Shown here piece by piece: positions 1 to 8,004 of a stretch of 16,662 nucleotides of DNA. Under the pieces are notes generated by a model. The model saw only the letters and a list, made by a program, of their open reading frames with translations, searched no databases and was not told the DNA's origin. Source of the DNA: Oscillospiraceae bacterium (GTDB taxonomy: Bacteria > Bacillota > Clostridia > Oscillospirales > Acutalibacteraceae); assembly GCA_031270785.1 (NCBI GenBank), contig JAISWM010000012.1, forward strand, positions 1 to 16,662, read 5' to 3'. The position numbers and the translations under genes were made by a program. Every line of letters starts with the position of its first letter. Position 1 is the first letter of the stretch.

Positions 1-195
1 GCATTAATGCTAAAGTCCATATACTTACCACCAGACGAGACGCTCACCGATTACTATGCAATCGAGGATGCGATTATGGCGCAGGTACGAGAAAATGAAG
101 ACGAAACTGAGCGCCTTGCAGAGCTTCGAGACGCTTTATTACCTCGCCTGATGTCTGGCGAACTTTCCGCCCTCGACCTCGGCGACTCAAAATGA
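1..195 (+). CDS. hsdS: Type I restriction-modification specificity subunit, C-terminal fragment (5' end outside window)
   Basis: The open frame runs in from the left edge and ends at TGA 193-195. An internal ATG at 7 exists, but the frame is open before it, so this is the tail of a longer gene. The ending LAELRDALLPRLMSGEL is the characteristic C-terminus of HsdS subunits, following their second target-recognition domain and part of the conserved coiled-coil helix. HsdS directs the HsdM methylase and HsdR nuclease to a bipartite DNA site. No hsdM or hsdR is visible here, so whether the system is intact cannot be judged. By hand count the fragment is about 50% GC, clearly above the AT-rich genes downstream, which suggests horizontal acquisition. 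The family is fairly sure; the status (intact or remnant) is unknown. Confidence 0.75.
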   Translation, partial: ALMLKSIYLPPDETLTDYYAIEDAIMAQVRENEDETERLAELRDALLPRLMSGELSALDLGDSK

Positions 196-312
196 TTTTT
201 GCTATACAAATTGACGTTTATAATTGAAATTAGTATCAATTATGCTATAATAACAAAGTTTTTACTATATCACCCAATTTGAGCCATAACCCGTTTTTAA
301 ATGATTTTTGCT
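190..312. repeat. 14-bp direct repeat flanking a possible family A relic
   Basis: AAATGATTTTTGCT occurs at 190-203 (spanning the hsdS stop codon) and again at 299-312, 95 bp apart. Just inside the right copy, 273-292 read in reverse (GGTTATGGCTCAAATTG) resembles the outer arm of the family A hairpins found elsewhere in the window. The GC-rich stem is missing. It may be a decayed element between target duplications, or a simple tandem duplication. Confidence 0.35.
224..251 (+). promoter_or_regulatory. Sigma-A-type promoter for the aspS-gatCAB operon
   Basis: TTGAAA (224-229) and TATAAT (246-251) are separated by 16 bp, a near-consensus housekeeping promoter. It lies just after the hsdS stop and about 117 nt before the chosen aspS start. 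No competing promoter of similar quality is seen before aspS. Confidence 0.6.
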
Positions 313-368
313 GTGCGGAGCAACAGCTGCAATCAACTGTGAATTCAGAAAGGACTGTTACCTTTATT

Positions 369-2120
369 ATGTTAATAGAAAATGAATACAGGACTTGTTA
401 CTGTGGAAATATCACAGATAAACATATTGGTAAAAAAGTAAGAGTATCAGGTTGGATAGAAAATGTTCGCGACCACGGCGGCGTTACCTTTTTGGATCTG
501 AGAGATCACTACGGCCTTGTGCAAATTGTTATAAACGATTTCGGCATGATTAGAGGAATTCCGAAAGAAAGTACAATTTCAGTTAGTGGGGAAGTAGTCG
601 CCAGGGGCGAAGAAAATATAAATGAGAAGTTGAAAACAGGCTTTGTTGAAATTAAAGCTAATAATATAAGAGTCCTTGGAAAAGTTGTAAGCGCAATGCC
701 TTTTGAAATTACCACTTCTGTAGACACAAAAGAAGAACTTAGACTTAAATATAGATTTTTAGATCTTAGAAACAAAAAACTCCATGATAATATAGTCATG
801 CGTTCTGAAATTTTGCGTTTTTTAAGAAATAAGATGCATGATCTTGGATTTACCGAGGTACAAACTCCGATTTTGTCGGCTTCGTCTCCGGAGGGAGCCA
901 GAGATTATTTAATCCCCAGCAGAAAGCATAAAGGCAAGTTTTACGCTCTTCCTCAAGCGCCGCAAATATTTAAACAGCTTTTAATGACGTCCGGATTTGA
1001 CAAATATTATCAAATCGCTCCTTGTTTCAGAGATGAAGATGCCAGAGCCGACAGGTCTCCGGGGGAATTTTATCAGTTGGATTTTGAAATGTCTTTTGCC
1101 ACTCAAGAAGATGTGATGCATGTAGCGCAGGAAGTCCTTTATGATACGTTTATTAAATTTTCCGATAAAAAAATATCCCAAAAGCCTTTCAAAAGAATAG
1201 CTTATAAAGAGTCTATGCTTAAATACGGTACTGATAAACCAGACCTTAGAAACCCGCTTGAAATAATTGATGTAACTGATATTTTTAAAGATTCTGATTT
1301 TATTGCTTTCAAAGGTAAAACCGTCAGGGCCATCAAAGTTCCTGGCTGCAATGACAAGCCAAGAAGATTTTTTGATGATATGATAAAATTTGCCAATGAC
1401 ATCGGCATGAAGGGGCTTGGATACATAAAAGTTTCAGAAGAAGTAAAATATTCCGGCCCTATTGATAAATTTATTCCTGAAGATAAAAAAATCCAGCTTT
1501 ACAAACTGGCAAATTTAGAGCCCGGCAGCGCATTGTTTTTTATATCTGACGAGAAAGAAAAAGCCGCAAAATTTGCAGGTCAAATAAGAACAAAACTCGC
1601 CGAAAAGCTGGATATTATTGATAAAAATAAATTTGAATTTTGTTTTATAGTAGATTTTCCAATGTTTGGCATAGATGAGGAAACCGGAAAAATTCAGTTT
1701 ACCCATAACCCGTTTTCTATGCCGCAAGGCGGTATGGATAGTTTAATAAATAAAGACCCCCTTGAAATTTTAGCGTATCAGTATGATATTGTCTGCAACG
1801 GTATAGAACTTTCCTCGGGCGCTGTTAGAAATCATGACCCGGAAATAATGATTAAAGCTTTTGAAATTGCCGGATATACAGAGCAAGATATTATTTGTAA
1901 ATTTTCCGCGCTTTATAACGCTTTTAAATTTGGCGCACCTCCTCACGCCGGAATGGCCCCTGGGGTTGACCGTATGATAATGCTTATAACCGGAGAAGAA
2001 AATATTAGGGAAATAATCGCTTTCCCGATGAATAGTAATGCGCAGGATGTGATGCTGGGTTCTCCTTCGGAGGTATCTGAGCAGCAATTAAGAGACGTCC
2101 ATATAAAAATAAGAAATTAG
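369..2120 (+). CDS. aspS: Aspartyl-tRNA synthetase, probably non-discriminating (Asp/Asn)
   Basis: A class II synthetase of 583 residues, the usual length for bacterial AspRS. In order: an N-terminal OB-fold anticodon domain (about residues 5-105), motif 1 around 160-180 (FTEVQTPIL), motif 2 from F220 (FRDEDARADRSPGEFYQLD), an inserted GAD domain in the middle, and motif 3 with R535 (GVDRMIMLITG). The frame can be extended upstream to a TTG at 279. ATG 369 fits the family N-terminus (YRTCYCG) and has AGAAAGGA about 14 nt upstream, so it is preferred. H36 in RDHGG matches the His found in enzymes that charge both tRNA-Asp and tRNA-Asn; strict AspRS such as E. coli's have Leu there. It is the first gene of an operon with gatC, gatA and gatB, which fits making Asp-tRNA-Asn for amidation. 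The function is sure; dual specificity is inference. Confidence 0.95.
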   Translation: MLIENEYRTCYCGNITDKHIGKKVRVSGWIENVRDHGGVTFLDLRDHYGLVQIVINDFGMIRGIPKESTISVSGEVVARGEENINEKLKTGFVEIKANNIRVLGKVVSAMPFEITTSVDTKEELRLKYRFLDLRNKKLHDNIVMRSEILRFLRNKMHDLGFTEVQTPILSASSPEGARDYLIPSRKHKGKFYALPQAPQIFKQLLMTSGFDKYYQIAPCFRDEDARADRSPGEFYQLDFEMSFATQEDVMHVAQEVLYDTFIKFSDKKISQKPFKRIAYKESMLKYGTDKPDLRNPLEIIDVTDIFKDSDFIAFKGKTVRAIKVPGCNDKPRRFFDDMIKFANDIGMKGLGYIKVSEEVKYSGPIDKFIPEDKKIQLYKLANLEPGSALFFISDEKEKAAKFAGQIRTKLAEKLDIIDKNKFEFCFIVDFPMFGIDEETGKIQFTHNPFSMPQGGMDSLINKDPLEILAYQYDIVCNGIELSSGAVRNHDPEIMIKAFEIAGYTEQDIICKFSALYNAFKFGAPPHAGMAPGVDRMIMLITGEENIREIIAFPMNSNAQDVMLGSPSEVSEQQLRDVHIKIRN

Positions 2121-2129
2121 GTGATTGTT

Positions 2130-2399
2130 GTGGTTGACCGCAAAGCAATTATGAATATTGCTAAATTGTTTATGGATGAAAGTGAAACAGATGACGTCAC
2201 TGAGCAAATGGATAACATTATTCAGTTTGCTAACGAGATACAAAATGTTGACGTAAAAGGGAGCGATTTCGACAATATAAATGGTTTAGTAAACGTACTC
2301 AGAAGCGATGAAGTAACCAATTCCGTTGATCGCGAATTAATACTTAAAAACGCAAACGATACCAAGGACGGGTACTTTTGCATAAAAAAATCAAAATAG
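2130..2399 (+). CDS. gatC: Asp/Glu-tRNA amidotransferase subunit C
   Basis: A small protein of about 89 residues, the normal size for GatC. It wraps the GatA-GatB interface and stabilises the amidotransferase. The N-terminal helix (AIMNIAKLFMDES) and the end (SVDRELILKNANDTKDGYF) match the family pattern of an HIAKLARL-like helix and an NAPDxxDGYF-like tail. Two GTG starts are possible: 2121, directly abutting the aspS stop, and 2130. The second is preferred because AGGTGA lies at a suitable distance before it. The gene is translationally coupled to aspS. The three hairpin repeats that follow separate it from gatA. Confidence 0.9.
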   Translation: MVDRKAIMNIAKLFMDESETDDVTEQMDNIIQFANEIQNVDVKGSDFDNINGLVNVLRSDEVTNSVDRELILKNANDTKDGYFCIKKSK

Positions 2400-2409
2400 G
2401 TTTTTTGAC

Positions 2410-2684
2410 GGTGATCCAAATTAGTTGATAATATTTCACCCCCTCCGAGCCGAGGGGGGAAAAAAGAAGTTTCAATTATTTTGAGACATAACCGATTTTT
2501 GGCGGTGGTCTAAATTAGTTGGTAATATCTTCCCCCCGCTAGAGCGCGGGAAAAAAGGAGCAGTTTCAACTATTTTGAGGCATGACCGATTTTTGGCGGT
2601 GGTCTAAATTAGTTGATAATATTTCCCCCCCTCCGAGCCGAGGGGGGGAGAAAAAAGAAGTTTCAATTATTTTGAGGCATAACC
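2410..2684 (+). repeat. Three tandem family A hairpin elements between gatC and gatA
   Basis: Copies lie at 2410-2493, 2504-2587 and 2598-2684 (84-87 bp each), all in the same orientation. Each begins GGTGRTCYAAATTAGTTG, continues to a GC-rich stem-loop (CCCCCTC/GAGGGGG in the first and third, CCCGC/GCGGG in the second) and ends CAAYTATTTTGAGRCATRACC. The left and right arms are imperfect inverted repeats of each other. The copies are separated by the identical 10 bp GATTTTTGGC (2494-2503, 2588-2597), with related sequence before the first and after the last. They fill the gap between the gatC stop and the gatA Shine-Dalgarno. Confidence 0.85.
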
Positions 2685-2705
2685 GATTTTTTAGGAGGTA
2701 TCAAT

Positions 2706-4190
2706 ATGTTAAATGGAAGAAATATGACAAGCAGTAAAAGTGTTATAAAAAATATTCACGATAAATTGATTTCTAAAAATATATCATGCAAAGAGCTTAC
2801 CGAAAAATATTTTAAAAAAATTAATGAAAGCAATCTTAACGCTTACGTAAAACTTAGCGAAGACACAGCTTATAAAACGGCGGAAAAGGTCGACAAAAAA
2901 ATAGCTTCAGGCGAAAAAATATCCCCTCTTGAAGGCATTCCGATGACGTTAAAAGACAATATTTCCACAGACGGAATTGAAACAACTTGTTGCTCTAAAA
3001 TGCTTAAAGGGTATGTTCCGATATATGACGCAACCGTTTGGAAACTTTTAAAAAATCAAAACGCTGTTTTATTAGGCAAAGCTAATATGGATGAGTTCGC
3101 GATGGGGTCTTCTTGCGAGACTTCTTGTTTTGGCGCGAGTTTTAACCCTCATAATTTATCGTATGTCCCGGGCGGAAGTTCCGGGGGAGCGGCGGCTGCT
3201 GTATGCGGCAATATTGCCGCCTTTGGCTTGGGGTCCGACACCGGGGGTTCCATCAGGCAACCTGCCGGTTTTTGCGGTATTGTTGGGCTTAAGCCGACTT
3301 ACGGTTCTGTGTCAAGGTACGGACTTATCGCTTATGCGTCAAGTTTTGATCAAATAGGCCCCATTACTCAAACGGTTGAAGATACGGCTATGGTGTTTGA
3401 CGCTATCTCTAAATATGATCCGATGGATTCTACGTCTAATCCAAATATTAATTTTGATACTTTTTCTCACCTTGAGGATGATGTAAAAGGCGTTAAGATG
3501 GGAGTGCCCAACCAGTATTTTGACGGGATAGATGAAGAAGTTAAACAATCCATAGAAAAAGCTGTTAAGGTCTATAAATCTATGGGAATAGAAGTAGAGT
3601 ATTTCGATTTACCCGAACTTAGATACTCCCTTCCGGTATATTATATTTTAGCTTGTGCTGAGGCTTCGTCTAATTTAGGAAGATTTGATGGCATCCGTTA
3701 TGGGTATCAAACCAAAAATTACAGCAGCATAGATGAGATGATATGTAAAACCAGAAGTGAAGGATTCGGCAAAGAAGTGCAGCGCAGAATACTTTTAGGT
3801 ACGTACGTTTTAAGTTCCGGTTATTATGACGCTTACTATAAAAAAGCTCAAATCCTTCGAGGCACTATTGTGGAAGCGTTCAAAAAAGCTTTTGATAAAT
3901 ACGACGTTTTATTGGCTCCCACATCTCCCACGACTGCTTTTAAGCTTAATTATACTTCTAAAGATCCCGTAAAAACTTACTTAATGGATATTTGTACTGT
4001 CCCAATAAATATTGCAGGACTGCCTTCGGTTGCGCTGCCTTGTGGTATGGACTCCAAAGGGTTGCCGATAGGCATGCAAATACTGGGGAAAGCATTTAGC
4101 GAGCAAACAATATTAAATGTTGCTTACCAATATGAAGTTTTTACGGACTACTCTGCGTTTCACAGGGTAGATATGGGGGTTAAATTATGA
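2706..4190 (+). CDS. gatA: Asp/Glu-tRNA amidotransferase subunit A (amidase)
   Basis: 494 residues, the standard length. It hydrolyses glutamine to supply ammonia to GatB for turning Glu-tRNA-Gln or Asp-tRNA-Asn into the amidated forms. It is an amidase-signature enzyme: the catalytic Lys is K83 (TLKDNIS), the cis-Ser is S158 (PGGSSGGAAAA) and the nucleophile is S182 (SDTGGSIRQP). These have the same spacing as Lys79/Ser154/Ser178 of the well-studied GatA. The start ATG has AGGAGG at 2692-2697, 8 nt upstream, lying directly after the last hairpin repeat, so the ribosome site survived the repeat insertions. Its last 4 bases (ATGA) overlap the gatB start, indicating coupling. No defect is seen. 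Confidence 0.97.
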   Translation: MLNGRNMTSSKSVIKNIHDKLISKNISCKELTEKYFKKINESNLNAYVKLSEDTAYKTAEKVDKKIASGEKISPLEGIPMTLKDNISTDGIETTCCSKMLKGYVPIYDATVWKLLKNQNAVLLGKANMDEFAMGSSCETSCFGASFNPHNLSYVPGGSSGGAAAAVCGNIAAFGLGSDTGGSIRQPAGFCGIVGLKPTYGSVSRYGLIAYASSFDQIGPITQTVEDTAMVFDAISKYDPMDSTSNPNINFDTFSHLEDDVKGVKMGVPNQYFDGIDEEVKQSIEKAVKVYKSMGIEVEYFDLPELRYSLPVYYILACAEASSNLGRFDGIRYGYQTKNYSSIDEMICKTRSEGFGKEVQRRILLGTYVLSSGYYDAYYKKAQILRGTIVEAFKKAFDKYDVLLAPTSPTTAFKLNYTSKDPVKTYLMDICTVPINIAGLPSVALPCGMDSKGLPIGMQILGKAFSEQTILNVAYQYEVFTDYSAFHRVDMGVKL

Positions 4191-5605
4191 AATATGAATT
4201 GGTTTGCGGCCTTGAGACGCACGTAGAACTTTCAACTAAAACTAAAATATTTTGCGGGTGCAGGTCTCATTTCGGGTCAGAGCCTAATACTAATTGCTGC
4301 CCGATATGTATAGGCCTTCCGGGAACTCTTCCTAAACTTAATAAAGAAGTTGTAAGATATGCTATTATGGCAGGGTTGGCGACGCACTGCGAAATAAATC
4401 TGATTTCTAAAATGGACAGAAAAAATTACGTTTACCCGGACTTGCCTAAAGCGTACCAAATTTCCCAGTACGATCTGCCGCTTTGTAAAAACGGATATGT
4501 TGAACTTGAAAGCGGCAAAAAAATTAGAATAAATAGAATCCATATCGAAGAAGACGCAGGGAAACTCGTTCATAAGGGGCAAGACGTCCTTATCGATTAT
4601 AACCGCGGCGGAGTTCCGCTTATAGAGATTGTAACGCACCCCGACATTTCAAGCAGCGATGAAGCTAAAGAATATATTGAAAAACTGCAGTCTATTATGA
4701 GATATATTGATGTGTCCGACTGCAAAATGCAAGAAGGCTCCATGAGGTGCGACGTTAATATTTCTGTACGCCACGAAGGCGAAACCAAACTCGGCGTGCG
4801 CACTGAAATAAAAAACATGAACTCCATAACTTTTATTACCAAAGCTATAGACTATGAAACGGAAAGGCAAATAGATGCAATCCAAAGCGGCGGGGAAATA
4901 TATCAAGAAACTTTAAGATACTCAGAAGAAACCAATTCAACCGAAAGTATGAGAAATAAAGAAAACGCCAATGATTACCGATACTTTGGAGAACCCGATC
5001 TAATCACTATTAAAACAAATAAAGAAGATTTGGAAAAATATAAAACTCAGCTGCCTGAATTTGCCGATGGCAGATGTAAAAGATACGTTAATGATTATGA
5101 TATTTCTAAGTCTGACGCTAAATTACTTGTTAAATATAAAAAAGTTTCCGATTTCTTTGAAAAATCTATTAAGGGAATTGATAAACCTAAAACTGTTTCT
5201 AATTTAATTTTGGGTGTTATTTTTAGATATATTGAAAATGAATCGGATAAACAAGAATTTAATATAAAAGTTCTGCCCGAAGATTTAAATAAATTAGTAT
5301 TGCTGATGCAAGAAAATAAGATTAATATAAATTTAGCTAAAAAAGCTCTTGGCCAAATGATGGAAACTGGTAAAAAAGTTTCAGAGGTTATACCGGACGA
5401 TTATTTGCAGGAAATCAGCGGCGAAGAAATTAAAGAAATCTGTAAAAAAGTTATTAAATCTAATGATAGTGCCGTAAAAGATTATTTAAGCGGCAAAGAT
5501 AAGGCATTAAAATTTTTATTGGGCCAAGTTATGAAAGAAACAAAAGGAAAAGCTGATGCTAAATTTATAGAAAAAATTTTAGCCGGTGAAATTAAAAACG
5601 CTTAA
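4187..5605 (+). CDS. gatB: Asp/Glu-tRNA amidotransferase subunit B
   Basis: 472 residues, normal length. GatB binds the mischarged tRNA, activates the acyl group with ATP and receives ammonia from GatA through a channel. The family start is clear (YELVCGLETHVEL), followed by zinc-type cysteines C23, C25, C38 and C41 (CGC...CCPIC) and the cradle motifs RKNYVYPDLPKAYQISQYDLPL, GSMRCDVNISV and RTEIKNMNS. The lysine-rich helical C-terminal third is the tRNA-recognising helical plus YqeY-like tail. It overlaps gatA by 4 nt and is the last gene of the aspS operon, followed by hairpins at 5613-5685. Residue usage becomes more AT-driven (Lys, Asn, Ile) toward the C-terminus, as in weakly constrained tails. 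Confidence 0.97.
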   Translation: MKYELVCGLETHVELSTKTKIFCGCRSHFGSEPNTNCCPICIGLPGTLPKLNKEVVRYAIMAGLATHCEINLISKMDRKNYVYPDLPKAYQISQYDLPLCKNGYVELESGKKIRINRIHIEEDAGKLVHKGQDVLIDYNRGGVPLIEIVTHPDISSSDEAKEYIEKLQSIMRYIDVSDCKMQEGSMRCDVNISVRHEGETKLGVRTEIKNMNSITFITKAIDYETERQIDAIQSGGEIYQETLRYSEETNSTESMRNKENANDYRYFGEPDLITIKTNKEDLEKYKTQLPEFADGRCKRYVNDYDISKSDAKLLVKYKKVSDFFEKSIKGIDKPKTVSNLILGVIFRYIENESDKQEFNIKVLPEDLNKLVLLMQENKININLAKKALGQMMETGKKVSEVIPDDYLQEISGEEIKEICKKVIKSNDSAVKDYLSGKDKALKFLLGQVMKETKGKADAKFIEKILAGEIKNA

Positions 5606-5612
5606 TGATATA

Positions 5613-5685
5613 GCTGTTATGATTTAAAACAGCCATCAAAAGTAAATTTTCCGTGTGCTTTCCCCCCGCCCGTGGCGTGGGGAAA
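5613..5685. terminator. Two hairpins between convergent gatB and the exported-protein gene
   Basis: The first hairpin is GCTGTT (5613-5618) paired with AACAGC (5628-5633). The second is a 12-bp GC-rich stem, TTTCCCCCCGCC (5659-5670), with GGCGTGGGGAAA (5674-5685) across a CGT loop and one mismatch. Neither is followed by a clean T run on the + strand. On the - strand the second is also usable. A role as a bidirectional terminator between convergent genes is inferred from position. Confidence 0.45.
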
Positions 5686-5739
5686 AAGAAAATTCTCGCA
5701 AACTTAGTTTTTTATTTGGGGGTAGTATACATATTTTAA

Positions 5740-6396
5740 TTACATGTAATCGATAATAACATAAAATATTTCCATGCGGTCCGTTAGGCTTTGTATAAAA
5801 TTCATTATGGAATCGTTGTTTTGGTAGTGTAATTGCAAGTATGCGGAAATATCATCTGCTCCAACTTCACCGGAATTGAGGTCCAGTCCTGGTAGTATAG
5901 ATTCTATGTAGAACCATTCATGCATTACCCCAAGGGCGGTCGATCTTACTGACCAAGGTATGTATTTTGAACCAGAATTCATGATATTAAATAATGTTTG
6001 CAGTTGGCTTACAATTACCTGCGCTGCGCCGAGGTTGTGATGATATGGATTAAAACATGATGCAAACCCGAATGAGTCCGAAATTTCAAAAAGGAGATCT
6101 ATTATTTTGTAAAAAAATTCTTTTTTGCATTTGGAGCAGAAAAAAGCCCCAGATTTTTTGTTTGAAATTTCTATAGCCCTATTCAAATGCGATAAATTGG
6201 GCATACCGGGTTTGACACGTAGATCTACAACTTTATCAGTTTTTTCGTCTAAATAAAATGGTGTTTCATTTTCGTTTTGCGGGTTTACAAATGGTTGGTG
6301 ACATAAATCATTGGTTGCGTGCAATAAATTTGAGAATTGCGATATTGCAAGGACGGATATTATACTGCAGTACATACGGGTAACGCTTTTTTTCAT
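5740..6396 (-). CDS. Exported protein of unknown function with a CxxC pair
   Basis: 218 residues that I do not recognise. Residues 1-27 form a classical signal peptide (MKK charged start, hydrophobic core, LLHA before the likely cut), so the mature protein of about 190 residues is exported. C87 and C90 (FFCSKCKK) could bind metal or form a disulphide, and C32 and C114 are also present; H119-H120 lie in NPYHHN. The middle is predicted helical. It has its own promoter and AAGGAG 8 nt before ATG, and is transcribed alone against its neighbours. No frameshift is seen. The open frame, signal peptide, promoter and ribosome site support a real gene; the function is unknown. Confidence 0.8.
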   Translation of the reverse strand: MKKSVTRMYCSIISVLAISQFSNLLHATNDLCHQPFVNPQNENETPFYLDEKTDKVVDLRVKPGMPNLSHLNRAIEISNKKSGAFFCSKCKKEFFYKIIDLLFEISDSFGFASCFNPYHHNLGAAQVIVSQLQTLFNIMNSGSKYIPWSVRSTALGVMHEWFYIESILPGLDLNSGEVGADDISAYLQLHYQNNDSIMNFIQSLTDRMEIFYVIIDYM

Positions 6397-6437
6397 AATT
6401 TTTTCTCCTTATAATTTATTAATTTTGCTATGATGTA

Positions 6438-6466
6438 ATTATAACATATATTTTATGTAAAGTCAA
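6438..6466 (-). promoter_or_regulatory. Consensus promoter of the exported-protein gene
   Basis: On the minus strand TTGACT (6461-6466) and TATAAT (6438-6443) are exactly 17 bp apart. The leader to the ATG at 6396 is 41 nt, with AAGGAG near its end. Confidence 0.8.
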
Positions 6467-6490
6467 TTAAAAATTATTTAATTAATGTGA

Positions 6491-6515
6491 ATTAGGCAAA
6501 TTTTTAGTGCCTAAT
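6491..6515. promoter_or_regulatory. 8-bp inverted repeat upstream of dxr
   Basis: ATTAGGCA (6491-6498) and TGCCTAAT (6508-6515) form a perfect 8-bp dyad with a 9-nt loop, in the divergent gap between the exported-protein promoter and dxr. It could be an operator for either gene or an RNA hairpin. No known regulator site is recognised. Confidence 0.35.
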
Positions 6516-6640
6516 ATTACTTTTAAATAAAACCTAAGTTTACGTTGTGGAGCGTTACAAACTGCAGGTATAGGAAAAACCCCTAAATGTTTTTGTTAAA
6601 TTCAAAAATAATATAAACTTAAGAAAGGAGCTACTTTAAT

Positions 6641-7801
6641 TTGACAGAAAATCTATCAATTTTGGGCTGTACAGGGTCAATCGGTACACAAGCGCTTGAA
6701 GTGGCCGATGAATTAAGCATACCCGTCGGTGCACTTGCGGCAAATAATAATATTAGCCTTTTAGAAAAACAAATAAGAAAATTTTCCCCTTCAAAAGTCT
6801 GCGTATACAATGAAAAATCCGCAGGAATACTTAAGGAAAACATAAAAGATACATTCACAAAGGTTTATGCTGGAATGGATGGCCTATGTAATATAGCGTC
6901 GCAAAATTCATCAGATACAGTTTTGACAGCCGTTAGTGGTATGATTGGATTAATTCCAACTCTGGAAGCTATAAAAAGCAAAAAAAACATTGCGCTTGCA
7001 AATAAAGAAGCGCTTGTTGCGGGGGGCGCAATTGTAACCGAGGAAGCCAAAAAGAACGGAGTAAAAATATTGCCGGTAGACAGTGAACATAGCGCAATAT
7101 TTCAGTGCATTCAAGGAATAAAAGATACCCGCGATATTAAAAGGTTAATATTAACCGCATCAGGCGGTCCGTTTTTTGGGAAAAAGTTATCAGAACTGAA
7201 AAATGTTACCGTGCAAGATGCTTTAAATCACCCTAATTGGTCTATGGGGAAAAAGATAACAATCGATTCTGCCACTATGATGAATAAAGGACTGGAAATA
7301 ATAGAAGCAGTATGGCTGTTTAATATAAATCCGCTGCAAATAGACGTAGTAGTGCACAGAGAAAGCGTAATACATTCAATGGTGGAATTTAAAGACAATG
7401 CGATTATATCTCAAATGGGTACCCCGAGTATGAAAACCCCTATTCAATATGCTTTAACGTACCCTGGCAGAATGCAGTCGTCTGTTAAAAGTTTGGATTT
7501 TACAAAATATAATAAATTAACATTTGAAAGCCCTGATTACGAAACGTTTAAATGTATAAATTTATGCAGGCAAGCTATAAAGACAGGCGGCACATTACCG
7601 GCGGCTATAAATGCGGCAAACGAAGAAGCAGTGGCATTATTTTTAAATGGGAAAATAAGTTTTTTGCAAATTCAAGAAATAGTAGAATATATTTTTAAAA
7701 ACCATAAATTGCGGAAAATCAATTCGTTATATGATATAATAGACACAGACAAAAATATAAAAGAGTTCGTCTTAAAAAAATTCGGTTGTGGTTCAAATTA
7801 G
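6641..7801 (+). CDS. dxr: 1-deoxy-D-xylulose 5-phosphate reductoisomerase
   Basis: 386 residues, typical for Dxr (IspC). It rearranges and reduces DXP to MEP with NADPH, the committed step of the MEP isoprenoid route. Visible are the NADPH loop LGCTGSIGTQ (the usual LGSTGSIG with Cys for Ser), ANKEALVAGG, the metal ligands in VDSEHSAIFQ, LTASGGPF, and the substrate segments HPNWSMGKKITIDSATMMNKGLEIIEA and VHRESVIHSMVEF. The start is TTG 6641 with AAAGGAG at 6624-6630; the only promoter hint is a -10-like TATAAA at 6612-6617. The last codons (Cys-Gly-Ser-Asn-stop) lie inside hairpin element A4, so an insertion has rewritten the extreme C-terminus. The enzyme is otherwise complete. Confidence 0.96.
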   Translation: MTENLSILGCTGSIGTQALEVADELSIPVGALAANNNISLLEKQIRKFSPSKVCVYNEKSAGILKENIKDTFTKVYAGMDGLCNIASQNSSDTVLTAVSGMIGLIPTLEAIKSKKNIALANKEALVAGGAIVTEEAKKNGVKILPVDSEHSAIFQCIQGIKDTRDIKRLILTASGGPFFGKKLSELKNVTVQDALNHPNWSMGKKITIDSATMMNKGLEIIEAVWLFNINPLQIDVVVHRESVIHSMVEFKDNAIISQMGTPSMKTPIQYALTYPGRMQSSVKSLDFTKYNKLTFESPDYETFKCINLCRQAIKTGGTLPAAINAANEEAVALFLNGKISFLQIQEIVEYIFKNHKLRKINSLYDIIDTDKNIKEFVLKKFGCGSN

Positions 7802-7876
7802 TGGATAATATCTTTTTCCCCCCGCTGATTCGCGGGGGGGATAAGAAGGGATTTCAACTATTTTGAGACGCGACCC
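7785..7876 (+). repeat. Family A hairpin element A4, overlapping the dxr 3' end
   Basis: The left arm GTTGTGGTTCAAATTAGTGG leads to a stem CCCCCCGC/GCGGGGGG, then a right arm ending TTTCAACTATTTTGAGACG. It is flanked by AAATTCG (7778-7784) and AAATTAG (7877-7883), a 6-of-7 match that could be a target duplication. The TAG in the left arm is the dxr stop codon. Confidence 0.75.
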
Positions 7877-7880
7877 AAAT

Positions 7881-8003
7881 TAGTGATATAGTTATTTCGC
7901 TTAAAGGAAGCACATACTGTGCTCATTTGTGTGCTCTTTCCCCGCGAGCCGGTGTGGAAAGAGCACGAAAGTTTAGACTTTTTAAGTTAAATCACTATAA
8001 TAG
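7881..8003. repeat. Second hairpin type in the dxr-rseP gap
   Basis: A perfect 11-bp stem GTGCTCTTTCC (7931-7941) / GGAAAGAGCAC (7956-7966) lies inside a weaker outer pairing. In that outer pairing TAGTGAT near 7881 and ATCACTA near 7991-7997 are inverted, as are CTTAAA and TTTAAG. Its core resembles the interrupted hairpin at 8284-8410, so it may be a second repeat family. No terminator-like T run follows the stem. Confidence 0.45.
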
Positions 8004-8004
8004 A

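Noticed and set aside
279..368. Longer aspS start at TTG 279
   Set aside because: The added 30 residues do not match the AspRS N-terminus, lie over the leader and possible relic repeat, and have no good ribosome site.
1770..2087. 105-residue minus-strand ORF in aspS
   Set aside because: It overlaps the conserved AspRS motif 3 region and shows no ribosome site; a shadow frame.
2410..2684. CRISPR-like array of regularly spaced repeats
   Set aside because: Units are 84-87 bp hairpins separated by an identical 10-bp linker, with no unique spacers. The same unit occurs singly elsewhere.
7788..7800. tRNA T-loop-like GGTTCAAATT in the left arm of A4 and A5
   Set aside because: No acceptor, D or anticodon arms can be built around it, and the arm sequence drifts away from this form in other copies.
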